From: Numida meleagris
Lineage: Eukaryota; Chordata; Aves; Galliformes; Numididae
NCBI RefSeq assembly: GCF_002078875.1
Contig: NC_034411.1
Location: 36,062,115 to 36,126,114 of the forward strand
Reading direction: 5' to 3'
DNA: 64,000 nt
The notes beneath the pieces are model-generated. The model was not told the origin of the DNA, searched no databases, and saw only the letters and a list, made by a program, of their open reading frames with translations. Numbering within the stretch: position 1 is the first letter of the stretch; each line of letters begins with the position of its first letter. The translations under genes were made by a program, and so were the position numbers. Shown here piece by piece: positions 24,374 to 37,109 of this stretch.

Positions 24374-26282
24374 CCTTTTATAGTCTTTATTCCAAATACA
24401 TTTTGAACACTAGATTATCTAATGAGTAATATTTGTACAAGAACAAATGCTAATTGAGGAAGACTGTCAAACCACCGGCTTTCTTGAGTAGTAGATTTAA
24501 ATGCTTAACTAGAAACAGAAAGTATCACTCAAAAGCATTTGAAAAGGTATTCATCTCCATGTCATACAAGTTGGCTTATACCCGATTATTTTCTTTTTTT
24601 TTGTCGTGATTGGTTTTGAGGCAGAAGAAAAATACTTGGACAACAACAGGAATAAGTGTGTGTCCCAAATGGTGGATGTAGTGTTCTCAAAAATGCTAAA
24701 TGTAGACACTCTTGACAAGAAAGAAGTGTATTTTCCAAATCAATAGCTGTCTTTAGAGATAGAGATAACACAGAAGTTCTGGTGACTTTACTGAAAACAT
24801 AAAGGTGATTGAGTACAGCAGTTGTTCCCCACATTGCCACAGTCTAATTCCTGACTGTAGTCCTTTGTAGATAGGCTCCTCTCCTGCCATTTTATTTAAT
24901 TAAGATAAGGTAAAAAGATAACATTCTAGAGAAAAGAAAGTCTGTTTCTTGACAAGGAATTGAAAATGGAGAAGTTCTGTAAACAGTGCAGTTCTCAGTC
25001 CTCTTGCCTGCAGAGAAGTGAATGGACTGTATTTAGAGCACAAGGACTACAGTACTGTTGTACATAATTTTCCTTTCATTAGTCAGAATATTAGGCAGAA
25101 TATTGGCAGAGCTTCCTGTTAAAAGATCAGAACTACAGAGTTGGTAAGGGTGTGTGAACGTTAGTTCAGTTAAGCCTAAAACAATTGACTGGCTTATTGT
25201 CTAATTTTTCTCATGAATAACCTAGCTGTGAACAGACAGTATTGTTTGTATTTATATATGTATATTAAAAAAAGGCTTTTGTTCTTGTGCAATACTCTCA
25301 TATTCTTAGAAGCATGTAAAACTCCTGACATCCTATTTCCTCTAGTCGTTTGGTGGAAATAGTTTATCCGTAGGTGACAATAACAGTGAATTTGTAGAGA
25401 ACTTCTCTTTTGGAAAAGACAATATGTGATTGCAAATGACTGCTCACAAAAAGGAAATCTTTGTGTAGAGATATAGGTGGTACAGTGTTCAATCCCAGAC
25501 TCAGAGCTTTTGATTTGTTGCCAGAGTATGTAGATTCCACAGTCATAGGCAGAAATACTTTTCATCCACGTTGTCAGACCACAAGAGTAGGAGTCTGCTG
25601 AAATGCTGTACTAAGATCTACATCACAGCAGTGTATGCTGGTTACTGCTGGTTTTGCTTGTGGGATATAGTCTGCAAATTTATATAAGCTCTGTATCTCG
25701 TAGGAAGTGAAATTTGAGTTCTTAAAAAGTATCTGAGAGTACAGCATCAGTGTGCTTTTCATAGCCAATCAATATTTTTTTCCCCTTAGGCTTAAAGAGA
25801 TTGAAAAGAAAATTTGTGTAATCACCAAAATAACAAAGAGATGCAGAGTCTCAAGTAAAACAAAGGAAAGGAGACCAGAAATCTTTATTAGTATGTAGAA
25901 AAAGAAAACAACAAATAAATTATAAGCACTTTGTATGCATTACATTTTCTCAATCAACTGGATTTCTTTCATGTAAAGTACTTGCAAAACTGGAACTCGA
26001 ATGAAGGCATTGATTTTTTTTTTCTTCTCCCCCCCTCCTGGGCTTTCTTGAAGTTCCAGTATTCTGCCTGAAAGAGTATTTCCTAACTGACATATCACAG
26101 ACTTTCTACTTTATGTCATTTTACTCTAGTCAAGTTATTGTGGTAACCTTCCCGGAGACTTAAAGTGGGACAGCAGAAAAATTGAGCTATCACTGAGATG
26201 GCTGAAATCCTCAGCTCTTCAACATCAGGGCAGTAACAACATATAAAAATGTTAGTTATGTGATTTGCATTACCTTTATTAT
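24374..26282. other. non-coding DNA, no gene recognised
   Basis: AT-rich sequence. The 123-codon minus-strand frame at 25194-25565 has no domain, no signal peptide and no homolog I recognise, and is probably chance. Nothing else is visible. Confidence 0.5.
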
Positions 26283-26866
26283 ATAGAATTACAGAATCAC
26301 CAAGGTTGGAAAAGACCTCCAAGATGATCCAGTCCAACCGTCCACATACCACCAATACTTCCCCACTAAACCATGTCCCCTTAGTACCGCATCTAAGCTT
26401 TTCTTGAACACCTCCAGGGATAGTGACTCAACCACCTCCCAGACCAGTCCTTTCCAGCACCTGACGACTCTTTTGGAGAATAAATTTTTCCTAAGATCCA
26501 ACCCGAACCTCACCAGGTGCAACTTGAGGCTATTCCCTCTAGTCCTACTGCTGGTTACACCCACCTTGCCACAACCTCCCTTCAGGCAGTTGTAGAGGGC
26601 GATAAGGTCATCGTTGAGCCTCCTCTTCTCCTGACTAAACAATCCCAGTTACTTCAGCTTCCCGTAAGAGCTGTGCTCCAGACCCCTCAAAGCTTTGTTG
26701 CCCTTCTCTGGATACGCTCCAGGGCTTCGATGTCTTTATGGTAATGAAGGGCCTAAAATGGAACGTATTACTTGAGGTGTGGCCTCTCCAGGGCTGAGTA
26801 CAGGCAGGACAATCAATTCCCTGCTCCTGCTGGCAACACTATTTCTGATACAAGCCAGGATGCCAG
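26283..26866 (-). mobile_element. CR1 LINE 3' fragment
   Basis: Read on the minus strand, this is the final roughly 580 bp of CR1: the ORF2 C-terminus and 3' untranslated region, ending at the tail complement AGAATTACAGAATCACC at 26285. The C-terminal RT-associated segment survives as a 117-codon frame at 26289-26642, with the family's [19 protein letters not shown] stretch. Similarity stops near 26866. The copy is 5' truncated and moderately diverged. Plus-strand frames at 26404-26744 are antisense shadows. Confidence 0.9.
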
Positions 26867-27547
26867 TGCATTAACTCTGGACAAATTCTGTGCACTGAAT
26901 GTGGGTAGAAGTGAAAATAAATATCAGCGATGTCAACACTTAATATTATTTTGAAGTTCAAAGGCATTTTGAAGAATAATGCATTCTTCGTATGAAAAAC
27001 TAAGCAACAAATATAAATAATTTTTCTAAGTCAAAGTGCAGTTTTTCAGAGGTGCAGCTCCTGCAGGCATGAAAAGAGGACTGCCTCATGTTCTTTAACA
27101 TCTTACGTTGTGTTATTTAATGCTCATTGATAAGTATATTTTTCACTCATTTGTGCAGTTTTAGAATGTTAACCATTGTTTAATAAAGTTTTTCTTTCAT
27201 AAGTGGTACAGGTAAAAACTGAAATCATGTGTTGTACTTATGCCATAGTACGTCTCCCTAAAGCGACTATTCTTTAAACCAAGGGAAATTATTTGCTGGT
27301 TATAAAATGTCTTTAGCTTTTCATATACAGAAATATAACAGGTTTACCTGTAAGATCATGAGGCTGCTTTAGGTTATAATGTGGAGACTTGGAGGTGCAA
27401 CATAAAGATTTAGGTAATTAGTTTTAGACAACATGAAATATGAATTGCTACTACTTTCAAATGCTCTAAGATTACTGAATAGACCATAGAGGTTTTGCAG
27501 CAACCTGACAGGTCCTCTGAACTGCTTGCATTTAATTGTAATTTGGC
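26867..27547. other. non-coding DNA, no gene recognised
   Basis: Nothing recognisable lies between the two CR1 fragments. Confidence 0.55.
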
Positions 27548-27624
27548 TGACCCCATTTTGAGCAAGCGGCTAGACTAGGTGATCTCCAGAGATCCCTTCC
27601 AATCTCAATGATTGTGATTCTGTG
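27548..27624 (+). mobile_element. CR1 3'-tail fragment
   Basis: A 77-bp CR1 remnant: TAGACTAGGTGATCTCC, then GATCCCTTCCAATC and the tail ATTGTGATTCTGTG. It is more diverged than the tails at 15461 and 37112 and probably belongs to an older subfamily. Confidence 0.85.
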
Positions 27625-30600
27625 TCATCGTAAAAATGAGCAACAATCAGGTGAAGATGTTTGAAGGATGCTGTATATATTTACTAGTTAATCAGAAGGT
27701 GGCATAGGACAAATCTTTTTCTGCACTTCGCAGATCTCTTTGGAGGCAGAGGAAAGGTGATCTGCGGTGCCTTGGGTTCCTGGAATGCCATCTCTGAGGT
27801 GTACTCTTAGTTTGCTTTTGTTATTGAAACTATTCTTTAAAAATGGTTTTCTGCCAGTTCAAAACAAAACAACGCACCCACTCACCCAACCACCAAAGTG
27901 GGCATGATCTGGACACTGAGCCAGCTCTATGCCAAAAGCTCTGTGATTGCCACCTACATCAATGGATCTGAGATAATACAGTTATACAATACCTTATTTT
28001 TAAGGTTGCAGAGAGTTGCTTCTATCTGCTAAAGCAAATCCCTAAATCAGCAAAAAGTTCTGTATCATAGCAAATGTTGTCTTTTTGCCATTATGTCATA
28101 CTATGGATTATAGTTCAGTTAGGATAATAGCTGTAATGTTATTTTATATTGGACCTATCTGCTCTACCTTAAGCCTACTCCTGTGCTTCATAGCACACTG
28201 TATCTAACCTGACTCAGACTGAAAGCTGGTGGAGCAGAAATCTTACCTCTCTGTTCTGGAAAGCGCTTCTTATGTAGGTAAGTCTCCCGCTAAACTTAAC
28301 GGGAGCTTTCTGTGTATTAGGGCCTGAGTATTCGGTTAATCACAGGTGTTACTTAAGGCTTTCTCTTTAAATACATCCTTGGGCAACCATTATGCAAATA
28401 TTGCAGGTTCCTTCAGTAATCCTTCCTAGAGAAAGCTTATATAAGAAATATAAGAATGGAAGCCTTCACACTTTAAAGGAAAATCTTATGAATATATAAC
28501 TGGCAAGAAATAGCATATAGTTACTTTCTCCAAGGGAAACAGAAGTAAGATATGTCTGACATCAAGATGATGTCATTACAGCACTTGCTGTATTGCTGTG
28601 GTAAGTCAACTTTCAGAAAATCTTTACCGCAGAACTAGGGGAGCTGCACTTGGTTTCTAGGCAGGAAATTCTCCTAGTTGGGTTGAAGAGCATGGGAAAA
28701 AATGTAACTAGGTGTGGGTAGGTCTTGACCCTTATTGATGACTGCAGCTGCTTCTGGCACTTCTGCAACTTGACTAGCAGTGGTTATTTTCATTGATCAC
28801 AAGGAAGAGTATAATGAAAGAAACAGCTTGTGAATGCCTCTGTCAGTGAGCTGTGAAGTCAACAGCAGCTTGGACCGCTCAGATAAATGCTTTTGTAGCA
28901 CCATGAAAAAAACATCCTTTAGTGTCATATCCAAAAGCTTCAAGAAACTTTTAGCAGGTGTTGAGACTTGCTGGATTTGTGTTCAAGTTTGAACAGACTT
29001 AATTACTTTTTCTGTGCTACAGTCTTCTGTCTTCCATTGGACTTACTGAAGATCGTGTAACTGCATTTAAGAGTACTGCAGATTTTGTTTGATAACAACA
29101 AAAAGCGGAAATTTATTAATTCTTAGGTTTGTACATATGAACTGTTGCACATGAAAAACCTGTGACTTTTCCTATCAAAAACCTATTCAATTCTTATAGG
29201 ACTAATGTTATTTTCATTTGTGAAAGCTTGCCATTTGTGACTGTGTTGTCCAAGGCTCTGAAAAGTTGATAATATGTTCTGATTTTTTAAAAGTTATTTT
29301 GATTCTACTTTGAAAAGCTCCTTAATTCATTTTTAAAAATGGTAGTTTAGGACTCCAAAATGTCCAGAGAGTGTAGGTCAAAAACTCAGTAGAGTACTAC
29401 TGAAAACTGGAGGCTGCGTAAAAAACAGGGAGTTGTCAGCTATGCCTCACTGTTTTCAGTTAGTTTTTCATCTTTTGAAGAGAGACAGAGATAGTTAGAT
29501 GTTAGTGTCAGAAATGGAGAGCGTCAGGTCAATGAGGTAGGGTGGTACAACCAACCCTAATTATGTTTTTTGTTTTTTTCTGTTTTTTGTTGTTGTTGTT
29601 GATAATGGGTTTTTTTGGTTGTTTTTTTTTTTTAATGCTTGCATAACATTCCAAGTTATTGTTTAACATTTTTATACATATACAATGATTACATACATTT
29701 GTATAATAATAATGATAGGTAAAAAAAGAATAAATGCCTTGTTTGTGAAAGAAATCACAGTCCAATTATAATTGGAACTAATGAATGCATCTTTATACTT
29801 AGCGTAGCCTAAGGCATTTTTAGGTATTCATTATTTGTACTGTAAATGTTCCTTTACATTTTTGAGATGTGAACATTTTGTTTCTACATCTTTCTGAATC
29901 CTCGACATTAGAATTCTCCTTAAGAAATTGAAAAGCAAATTAGAAAATTTTAAATCTCATATGTAAATATTGGTGTCTTCCAGATGGCAGTATAATCTGG
30001 AAGAAGTTAAATGTATTTATTTGAAATGTGTTTCGATAAGCGACATTTAATAGTCATTCACAAAGAGACCATTTGCTGAAGAAAGCATTTTTCTGCATAA
30101 TAAGAATGAACGGTTTTAGAATGTTAAGATGAGAAAATTGAGTTCTGAGTAGAATTTAAAAAACAAACTTTCAGCATGGCATTTTCAGTTTCTATCACTT
30201 GCATCTACCTTAAAATAAAATACACAGTGTTTCATTTATTGCTTCTCTATTAATGAACCGTGTGTGGCTCAACACGTAGGATAATGCTAAAGCACATTAT
30301 CTGCTACTTTGTAGTGTGGAAAAACATTAGCTGCTGCAGGAAAACTGTTCATTGATTGGGTTCTCTGTTCAGGATGTATAGAGTTTTAAAGTTTCTGTGA
30401 TTATTTTGGATGAAAAGCATAAACACGAATGAATCACTGAATGAAAGCTGCTGTGAAAGTCAATGGGAAACATCAATATCAGAAACATTTATACTGGATT
30501 AGATGGAGATCTTGAGATAACCCATTTAAAGGAAATATACCTTTGTCAGAGTGTGTTTCTTCCTCTGTAGAATAGTATAAATATCAAAATATTTCTCACA

Positions 30601-31871
30601 ATACTTAGTATACTCCAAATTACATCATCTTTGCTTTGTCATTGAGATGATGGGAGTAGTAGGCAAGTAATATTAAATCAAACTTCCTTAGAGTCTGTTT
30701 TTCAAAAGTCACATTGAAATTTCCGTTTCAGATAAATAACAGCACTTCTTATATTTGTAGTTCAGGAACTGCTCTGCTCTACCTCTGACAAAACCCTAGT
30801 TCAGTCTTGGTTTATAAAAATGTCACCTTGGTAAACCATCTGACCAGACAAATGTAGTATGCGTGTGAGTGGTTTTTCACGCTGTTCAGTCATGCAAGGG
30901 AAAGGAGGGGGAACAGAAAGGTGAAAAGTCTGGATGTCCGCTTTTGCCTCTTTTGAATACCTTGCTGAATTTTCCTACCAGCAGTAGCTTTTATCCTATG
31001 TCCCCAGTGGATCTGTGAGATGAACAAAGTAACCATTTATCACCAAAAATGGTACAGCTGTGTCTGGTACAGGGTAGTCCTTCCCCGCACCTGAGCACCT
31101 GGCAATGCTGATCTTGCAGCAGCTGAAAACACACATTCATATAATATTCTGTGATTCCAATAAATATCCATTGTGCTGAAAAAGGAATCAGTCATTTCAG
31201 TAATGGCAACAAGTCATGGGTTAGAATCATTGTGTTGGCAGCTGAAGGTGATGTATGCTTACCTCAATTTGGCTGCGTTCCTTGCACCTGACAAGGCTTC
31301 TCTCAGGTTTTGTATCACAAGTGTTTGCAGCTGCGTAATAACAAAAGAAACATTTCACTGTTGAAACAGAGGCATGGTCAGAAGAATATGGGTACTATTG
31401 CTGTGAGTCTGGGGAGAACAGAGCAGTGGGTGCCCTGGAGGCCAGAGAGAAGATGGCTCCCAGCTGCTGCAGGCTCTTTTCAGAGCTGATGCCTCTCCTT
31501 GGTGCTGCACTCTAAAATGCTGTCCTGAAATGGGACTCAGTTCAGCCTGCTTATCTGCAGCAGCATGTGTTTTTTAACATGTGCATGCCTACAGTACCAG
31601 GTAATTTTCTTGACCTTGAGGCTAACTTTCCAAACAGAACACCAGCTCTTTTTAAAATTAATATCTCAATGATTAAATGACCTCCAAATGCCTTGAAAAA
31701 CAAGACTTTCATACCTAGTGTTTTTACTCTCTTATTTGACAGACTGATGACTCATTTATCTGTCTGTCACCCAAACCACAGCAGCTTACATTCTGGGAAA
31801 AAAAATGTCCATATGAATTACCATGCCTTGTTATGGCTGTTACTAAGAAGCTTACTGTTCTAAAATGTTAC
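27625..31871. other. 4.2 kb non-coding DNA, no gene recognised
   Basis: AT-rich DNA with a more GC-rich interval at 31040-31560. A short hairpin at 28284-28305 (CTCCCG, 10-nt loop, CGGGAG) is the only structure noted. Open frames at 29529-29765 and 31173-31364 have no recognisable content. Confidence 0.5.
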
Positions 31872-32009
31872 CTTAGAAATCACAAAAATGATTGATTTGG
31901 CGCAGATAAGGATTGAAAATCACCGGCAATATAGAAAGAGTATCTTGAGACGTGAGGTGCTATGTCTGCATTTGGAAACGTTCTAAATAAACAAAATGTT
32001 AAAAGAATA
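31872..32009 (+). repeat. unnamed repeat, copy A, left part
   Basis: The left half of a sequence repeated in the same orientation at 36264-36510. Shared blocks include AAAATGATTGATTTGGC, CAGATAAGG, AACNTTCTAAAT and TTAAAAGAATA. A CR1 interrupts this copy immediately after GAATA (32005-32009). The repeat does not match any family I know. Confidence 0.75.
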
Positions 32010-32807
32010 AGTAGGCCCACAAGAACCTAATAAGGTTCAACAAGGCCAAATGCAAGGTGCTGCACTTGGGCCGGGGCAGTCCCAGGTATTTATACAAACT
32101 GGGGGAAGATCTCCTTGTGAGCAGCCCTGCAGAGAAGGACTTGGGGGTCCTGGTGGACGAGAAGCTGGACATGAGCCAGCAGTGTGCGCTGGCAGCTCGG
32201 AAGGCCAACTATGTTCTGGGCTGCATTAAAAGAGGAGTGGCCAGCAGGGAGAGGGAGGTGGTGGTCCCCCTCTACTCAACTCTTGTGAGGCCTCATCTGG
32301 AGGCCTTCTGCCTGGGGCCCCCAGCACAAGAAAGACGTGGAGCTCTTGGAAAGAGTTCAGAGGAGGGCAACTAAGATGATCAGAGGGCTGGAGCACCTCT
32401 CCTATGAGGAAAGATTGAGGGAACTGGGCTTGTTTAGCTTGGAGAAGAGAAGGCTCCGGGGAGACTTCACTGTGGCCTTCCAGTACTTGAAGGGAGTGTA
32501 TAAACAGGAGGGGATACGACTGTTTATATGGGTGGATAGTGATAGGACAAGGAGGAATGGTTTTAAACTAAGACAGGAGGTTTAGGTTGGATATTAGGAG
32601 GAAGTTTTTCACACAGAGGGTGGTGACGTGCTGGATCAGGTTGCCCAAGGAGGTTGTGGATGCCCCGTCCCTGGAGGCATTCAAGGCCAGGCTGAATGTG
32701 GCTCTGGGCAGCCTGGTCTAGTGGTTGGCAACCCTGCACATAGCAGGGGTGTTGAGACTAGATGATCTTTGAGGTCCTTTTCAACCCAGGCCATTCTGTG
32801 ATATTAT
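32010..32807 (+). mobile_element. CR1 LINE 3' fragment inserted in a repeat
   Basis: About 800 bp of CR1 from within the RT C-terminal region to the tail (CATTCTGTGATATTATGAA). Broken ORF2 frames at 32057-32374 and 32337-32585 retain the [27 protein letters not shown] and [21 protein letters not shown] segments; a frameshift near 32310-32340 and a stop at 32583 separate the pieces. The insertion is flanked by the 5-bp duplication GAATA (32005-32009 and 32808-32812). The homologous uninterrupted sequence at 36380-36400 shows the empty site, which fixes both ends to a few bases. Confidence 0.93.
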
Positions 32808-32910
32808 GAATAAAAACAATCTCCATCAGTGGTAGATCTGCTCTGTACTTGTTTAGGTCTTACATACTTAAATGTTTCTAACTTTTCAGTTGAGCTGCTG
32901 GCCAAACAAA
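32808..32910 (+). repeat. unnamed repeat, copy A, right part
   Basis: This continues the repeat beyond the CR1. ATCAGTGG, ATCTGCTCTGTA and TCTTAC occur in the same order and spacing as at 36411-36453. Weaker similarity extends to about 32905 (AGTTGAGCTGCTGGCCA against GGTTTGGCTGCCTGCCA). The right boundary is approximate. Confidence 0.7.
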
Positions 32911-33839
32911 TTCTAAGGTGTTACCTTTGAACAGCAAAGGGTAGAAACATTTCCCAGTTGCAATGTTAAAAGCAAAGGCTGTTTTCAGTTATAATTTACT
33001 GATGTTTTGTTCATTGTAATTTTGCAAAACTTGTGACTAGACTTAGGCAAAAAGCTGTGACACACTTTGAGATTTGGGCTAAGGTCTTGGCTTGAAGGGT
33101 TTCTAGTTGTGACATATGGACCAGGAGGGCAGAGTTTCAGTTGTAGATAAATGAACTATATAATGAAGACATAAAAATTGAGTATGCCTGCGGGGTCCTT
33201 GCTTGAGAAGCTGGAAGATGAACATTTACCTTTTCATAGGACTGCATCTTGTATATACATCAGTTTGATGTATACTGTGTAACTGATGTATACTGTGCAA
33301 TCATTTAAATATTCTGTCTTTCTTCTCCTGTTTGTATGTACTCTGGGAAGTTTGAAAGGGAGTGCTTTCTTCCTAGTACATCACAGGAAAGATTTTAAAT
33401 TTGTTATCTTACCACAGCAAGAATTCCTACCATACTGACAGCTTAACAAAGATCTAAATGCACCGACATTTCTTAACTTGCCTCTTAGTTTTTAAAAATA
33501 TAGGAAATCTGTGTACAGTGATAAACTACAGTAGCATTAACTGTGTAAGATGGAAATCTCAAAAGTCAAGGGATTGTTAAGTTGTCCACACAGTGTGAAT
33601 ATGTGTATCACTATACAGCCTGTTACTATGAGATCATGTATGCTTTTTTCCTCAGGTAATTGTCTCATTCAGAGGGTAGTAGGTGAAAACTGTGGAATAA
33701 TTCAATGTCCCTTATACAAAGGATTAGGATTTAATTAGGATGTATAACGTAGCTCCAAAAAGAAATAAATTTCTATACCATATTTAAAATTTTATCCTTG
33801 GGGTACTCTATCCCCTGACTTGGAAGTCTTGGATGGGAA
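32911..33839. other. non-coding DNA, no gene recognised
   Basis: AT-rich DNA between two plus-strand CR1 copies. The 62-codon frame at 33550-33738 has no recognisable domain. Confidence 0.55.
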
Positions 33840-35211
33840 GCAGAATAAACACCCTACGATTCAGGTGGAAACAGAGACCTACTGACCCACATGGACTGCC
33901 ACAAATCCATGAGGCATGATGGGATCCACGGAAGGGTGCTCAGGGCGGTGACAGAGGCCCAGCCAGCATGGGTTCATGAAAGGCAGGTCTTGCTTGACCT
34001 CCCTTATCTCCTTCTATGATCAGTGACCCACCTGGTGGTTGAGTGAAAAGCTGATGATGTAATCTACCTAGACTTCTGCAAAGCCTTTGACACTGTCTCC
34101 CACAGTATTCTTCTGGAGAAGCTGACAGCCCGTGGCTTAGACAGGTACACTCTTTGCTAGGTAAAGAAGTGGCTGCGTGGCTGGGGCCAGGGACTCATGA
34201 TGAATGGAGTTAAATCCAGCTGGTGACCAGTCATGAGTGGTGTTCCCCAGGGGTTGGTGTTGGGGTCTGTCCTGTTTAGTATCTTTATTATGACCTGGAT
34301 GAGGGCATTGAGTGCACCCTCAGTAAGTTTGCAGATGACACCAAGTTGGCAGGAAGTGTCGATCCTGAAGGTTAGCATGGCCCTACAGAGGGATCTGGAC
34401 AGGCTGGATTGCTGGGCTGAGGCCAGTGGGATGAAGTTCAACAGGACCAAGTGCTGAGTCCTGCACTGTGGCCACAACAACCTCAGGCAACGCTACAGGC
34501 TTGGACAGAGTGGCTGGAAGATTGTATGGAAGAAATATACCTGCGGGTGTTGGTGGACACTCAGCGAAATATGAGCCAGCAGTGTGCCCAGGTGGCCATG
34601 AAGGCCAATTGTACCAGAAATAGTGTTGCCAGCAGGAGCAGGGAGTAGATCTTCCCACTGTACTCAGCATTGGTGAGGCTGCACCTCGAGAACTATGTTT
34701 GATTTTGCATCCCTCACTACAAGAAAGACATTGAGGCCCTGGGGCATGTTCAGAGAAGGACAACAAAGCTGGTGAGGGGTCTGGAGCACAATCCTTATGA
34801 GGAGCGGCTGAGGGAGCTGTGATTATTCGGTTTGGAGAAAAGAAGTCTCAGAAGTGACCTTACCACTCTGCAACTACCTGAAGGGAGGCTGTGGTGAGGT
34901 AGGCATCAGCCTCTGCTGTATAACTGTATAACTGTGTAGCAATAGGACTAGGGGGAATGGCTTCAAGTTGCACCAGAAGAGGTTCAGGTTGGATATTAGA
35001 AAACAATATTTCTGAAAGAGTGGTCAGGCACTGGAACGGGCTGCCCAGGGAGGTGGTGGAGTCACCGTCCGTGGAGGTGTTGAAAAAACATTTAGATGTG
35101 GTACTAAGGAGACACAGTTTAGTGGGGAAATATTGGTGGTAGGTGGACGGTTGGACTGGATGGATGATCTTGGAAGTCTTTTCCAACCTTCATGATTCTG
35201 TGATTTTATGC
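33840..35211 (+). mobile_element. CR1 LINE fragment with deletion in RT
   Basis: This copy runs from the RT N-terminal region (GATGGGATCCACGG, the DGIHGR motif, near 33919) to the tail ending CATGATTCTGTGATTTTATG at 35211. It keeps YLDFCKAFDTVSH (near 34066), the catalytic FADD box at 34328-34339 and the downstream MSQQCAQVAMKA segment (34570-34610). About 250 bp are missing near 33955: the DGIHGR and QHGFMKG motifs are nearly adjacent here, whereas the same motifs are about 250 bp apart in the copy at 40733-42750. Stops and frameshifts break every frame, so it is inactive. Confidence 0.92.
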
Positions 35212-36263
35212 TAAAGCAGGCATCTGTTTTTGCTTTAATCAATACTGAAATAAAGCAATTATTTTTTCTCAGATTGGAAATTTTATATTCTTTAATAGAA
35301 GCAAAACTATCTCTTCCTGTTTCACTTACTGTGTGTAAACTGGGTTTGAAAAGATTGCTGTATTTCAGTTATATTATTATAATTAGTATTGTAATGAACA
35401 TTATAAAATACTTGAGTTATTATTTCATAGTATACACATGTATAACAAAACCTTAGTTATGGTCAATAAATTGTATTGATATAAACTTGAATGTGTATGT
35501 AAATGACAACAGCTAATTTTCAAATGTAGTAGTAAGACTCCTGAGTATAGACAAATTACACGGTATTGCCTCTGGCTGACAACGGAAGTCCTTTTTATCT
35601 TTGACTATAACTGAAGTCTTACTTATTTCTGTCTTGTTTGTGTAGAAAATTCAAGTGTACTTGTAGGAGGCTTGCTACAGTATAAGGGGAGTGGCTATGG
35701 GAATTCCAAGAAGCAGTTGCCTTAACATGTTTCTATTTTTGTAGCTCTAGCAAGGTGTTCTGTAGTACCATCTGTTCTTCTGAGAGCTTGACACTGGAAG
35801 GTTTGTCAGACATCGAGTTATAAACAACACTGTGCTTTGCATTATCTTTCATAGATTATGAAAGGAGTGTTACCCAGATATAGCCTACTCTCACTGAGTC
35901 TTTTTTTTACTTTTGAGATTCTTCCTGCAGGCAATAAATAGAGGATTTAAACTGGTAGTCAAGATAGAAGAAAAATGTGTTCTTGGTCGCTTAGGTGAGG
36001 CAGAGAAATAGAGGCAATGAAAAAAACATTAAAATTCACAATTTAAAATGAAAGTGAAATAATACTTCTAGTCTTGTTTCTGCTGCTGGTTTTGCCAGTT
36101 ATCCTCAAATAGATGGATAGAACCAGTAGTTTAAATGGATTAGATGCTAGCACTCTGTACAGTGCCTGTCTGTTGAGGACACAATATTGAACAGGAGCAC
36201 AAGGTTTTTCCCTTCTGATAAGGTTTTTCCTGACCATTATTTCTGATGAAGCTTTATGCCATT
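35212..36263. other. non-coding DNA, no gene recognised
   Basis: AT-rich DNA. Frames at 35208-35456 and 36043-36270 have no recognisable domain. Confidence 0.55.
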
Positions 36264-36510
36264 GGAGCATGAGTCACCAAAATGATTGATTTGGCACAGA
36301 TAAGGTTGTAAAAATCACAGCAATGTAGAAAAGAATGACAGGAGAAAAAGCATCTGGTTTTGAGAACCTTCTAAATGGAGGAAGTATTAAAAGAATAGAA
36401 ATTGTATCTATCAGTGGAAATCATCATCTGCTCTGTAGCTGTCTGAGACTTACCTGCTGAAAGTTTCCACTTCCTCGGTTTGGCTGCCTGCCAGAACAGC
36501 TTACTGATTG
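36264..36510 (+). repeat. unnamed repeat, copy B (uninterrupted)
   Basis: A direct repeat of 31872-32009 plus 32808-32910, located 4.4 kb downstream. It lacks the CR1 and so is the paralogous pre-insertion state. Substitutions and small indels are frequent, meaning that the duplication is much older than the CR1 insertion. Whether it is a dispersed repeat family or a local segmental duplication cannot be told from this window. Confidence 0.7.
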
Positions 36511-37109
36511 TTGATTTTTCACTGTGTTTGGAAATCTTGGAATAAAGTCAGATGTAAAGTACTGTTTTTCCATTGATATCAGTGGTACATGTGATGCTTA
36601 CAGCCAGAGCATCAACAACCTTGTCATTTTTTAAACCTAAAAAATCATTAAAGAGAATTTTCAACAGTTAGGTTTTCAGTATGCAGAATTCTTCATAGTG
36701 CTTGTCCTGCTACAGCATTTTACTCCTGTTCTGGAGACGCTGTATTGCAAATGAAACTGGCACTATTACGAACCAGAATTATAGTTGAAAGAAAAAATTC
36801 TTCTAACTCTATAACTCTGAATTAAATTAAGGGAAATGTGTATTTTGAGTTTGTAAAGTGTATAAAATATTAAATATTTTATATTCATATTGGGTTCTAG
36901 TTATTTCATTTAAACACAATATAATTCAAAATTAAAAAATAAAATTGAAGTTAAGAAAAACAAGAAAAAGTAACCCATTTATCAATGAAAGGAACAAAAA
37001 AGAGAAATTAGTAGTAACAACAGGTTCATTAGCTCTAGATAGGAGTTAAAATTTTAATTGAATTCCATTGAAGAATTATTGCCTAGTAAGTGGATTTTGA
37101 TTTTTATAG
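36511..37109. other. non-coding DNA, no gene recognised
   Basis: Very AT-rich, especially 36830-36980. No structure could be named. Confidence 0.55.

Noticed and set aside
25194..25565. 123-codon minus-strand frame
   Set aside because: No domain, start context or neighbouring exon signal; composition is like other chance frames in AT-rich DNA.
34157..35242. Minus-strand frames of 72-127 codons
   Set aside because: They are antisense to the plus-strand CR1 at 33840-35211.
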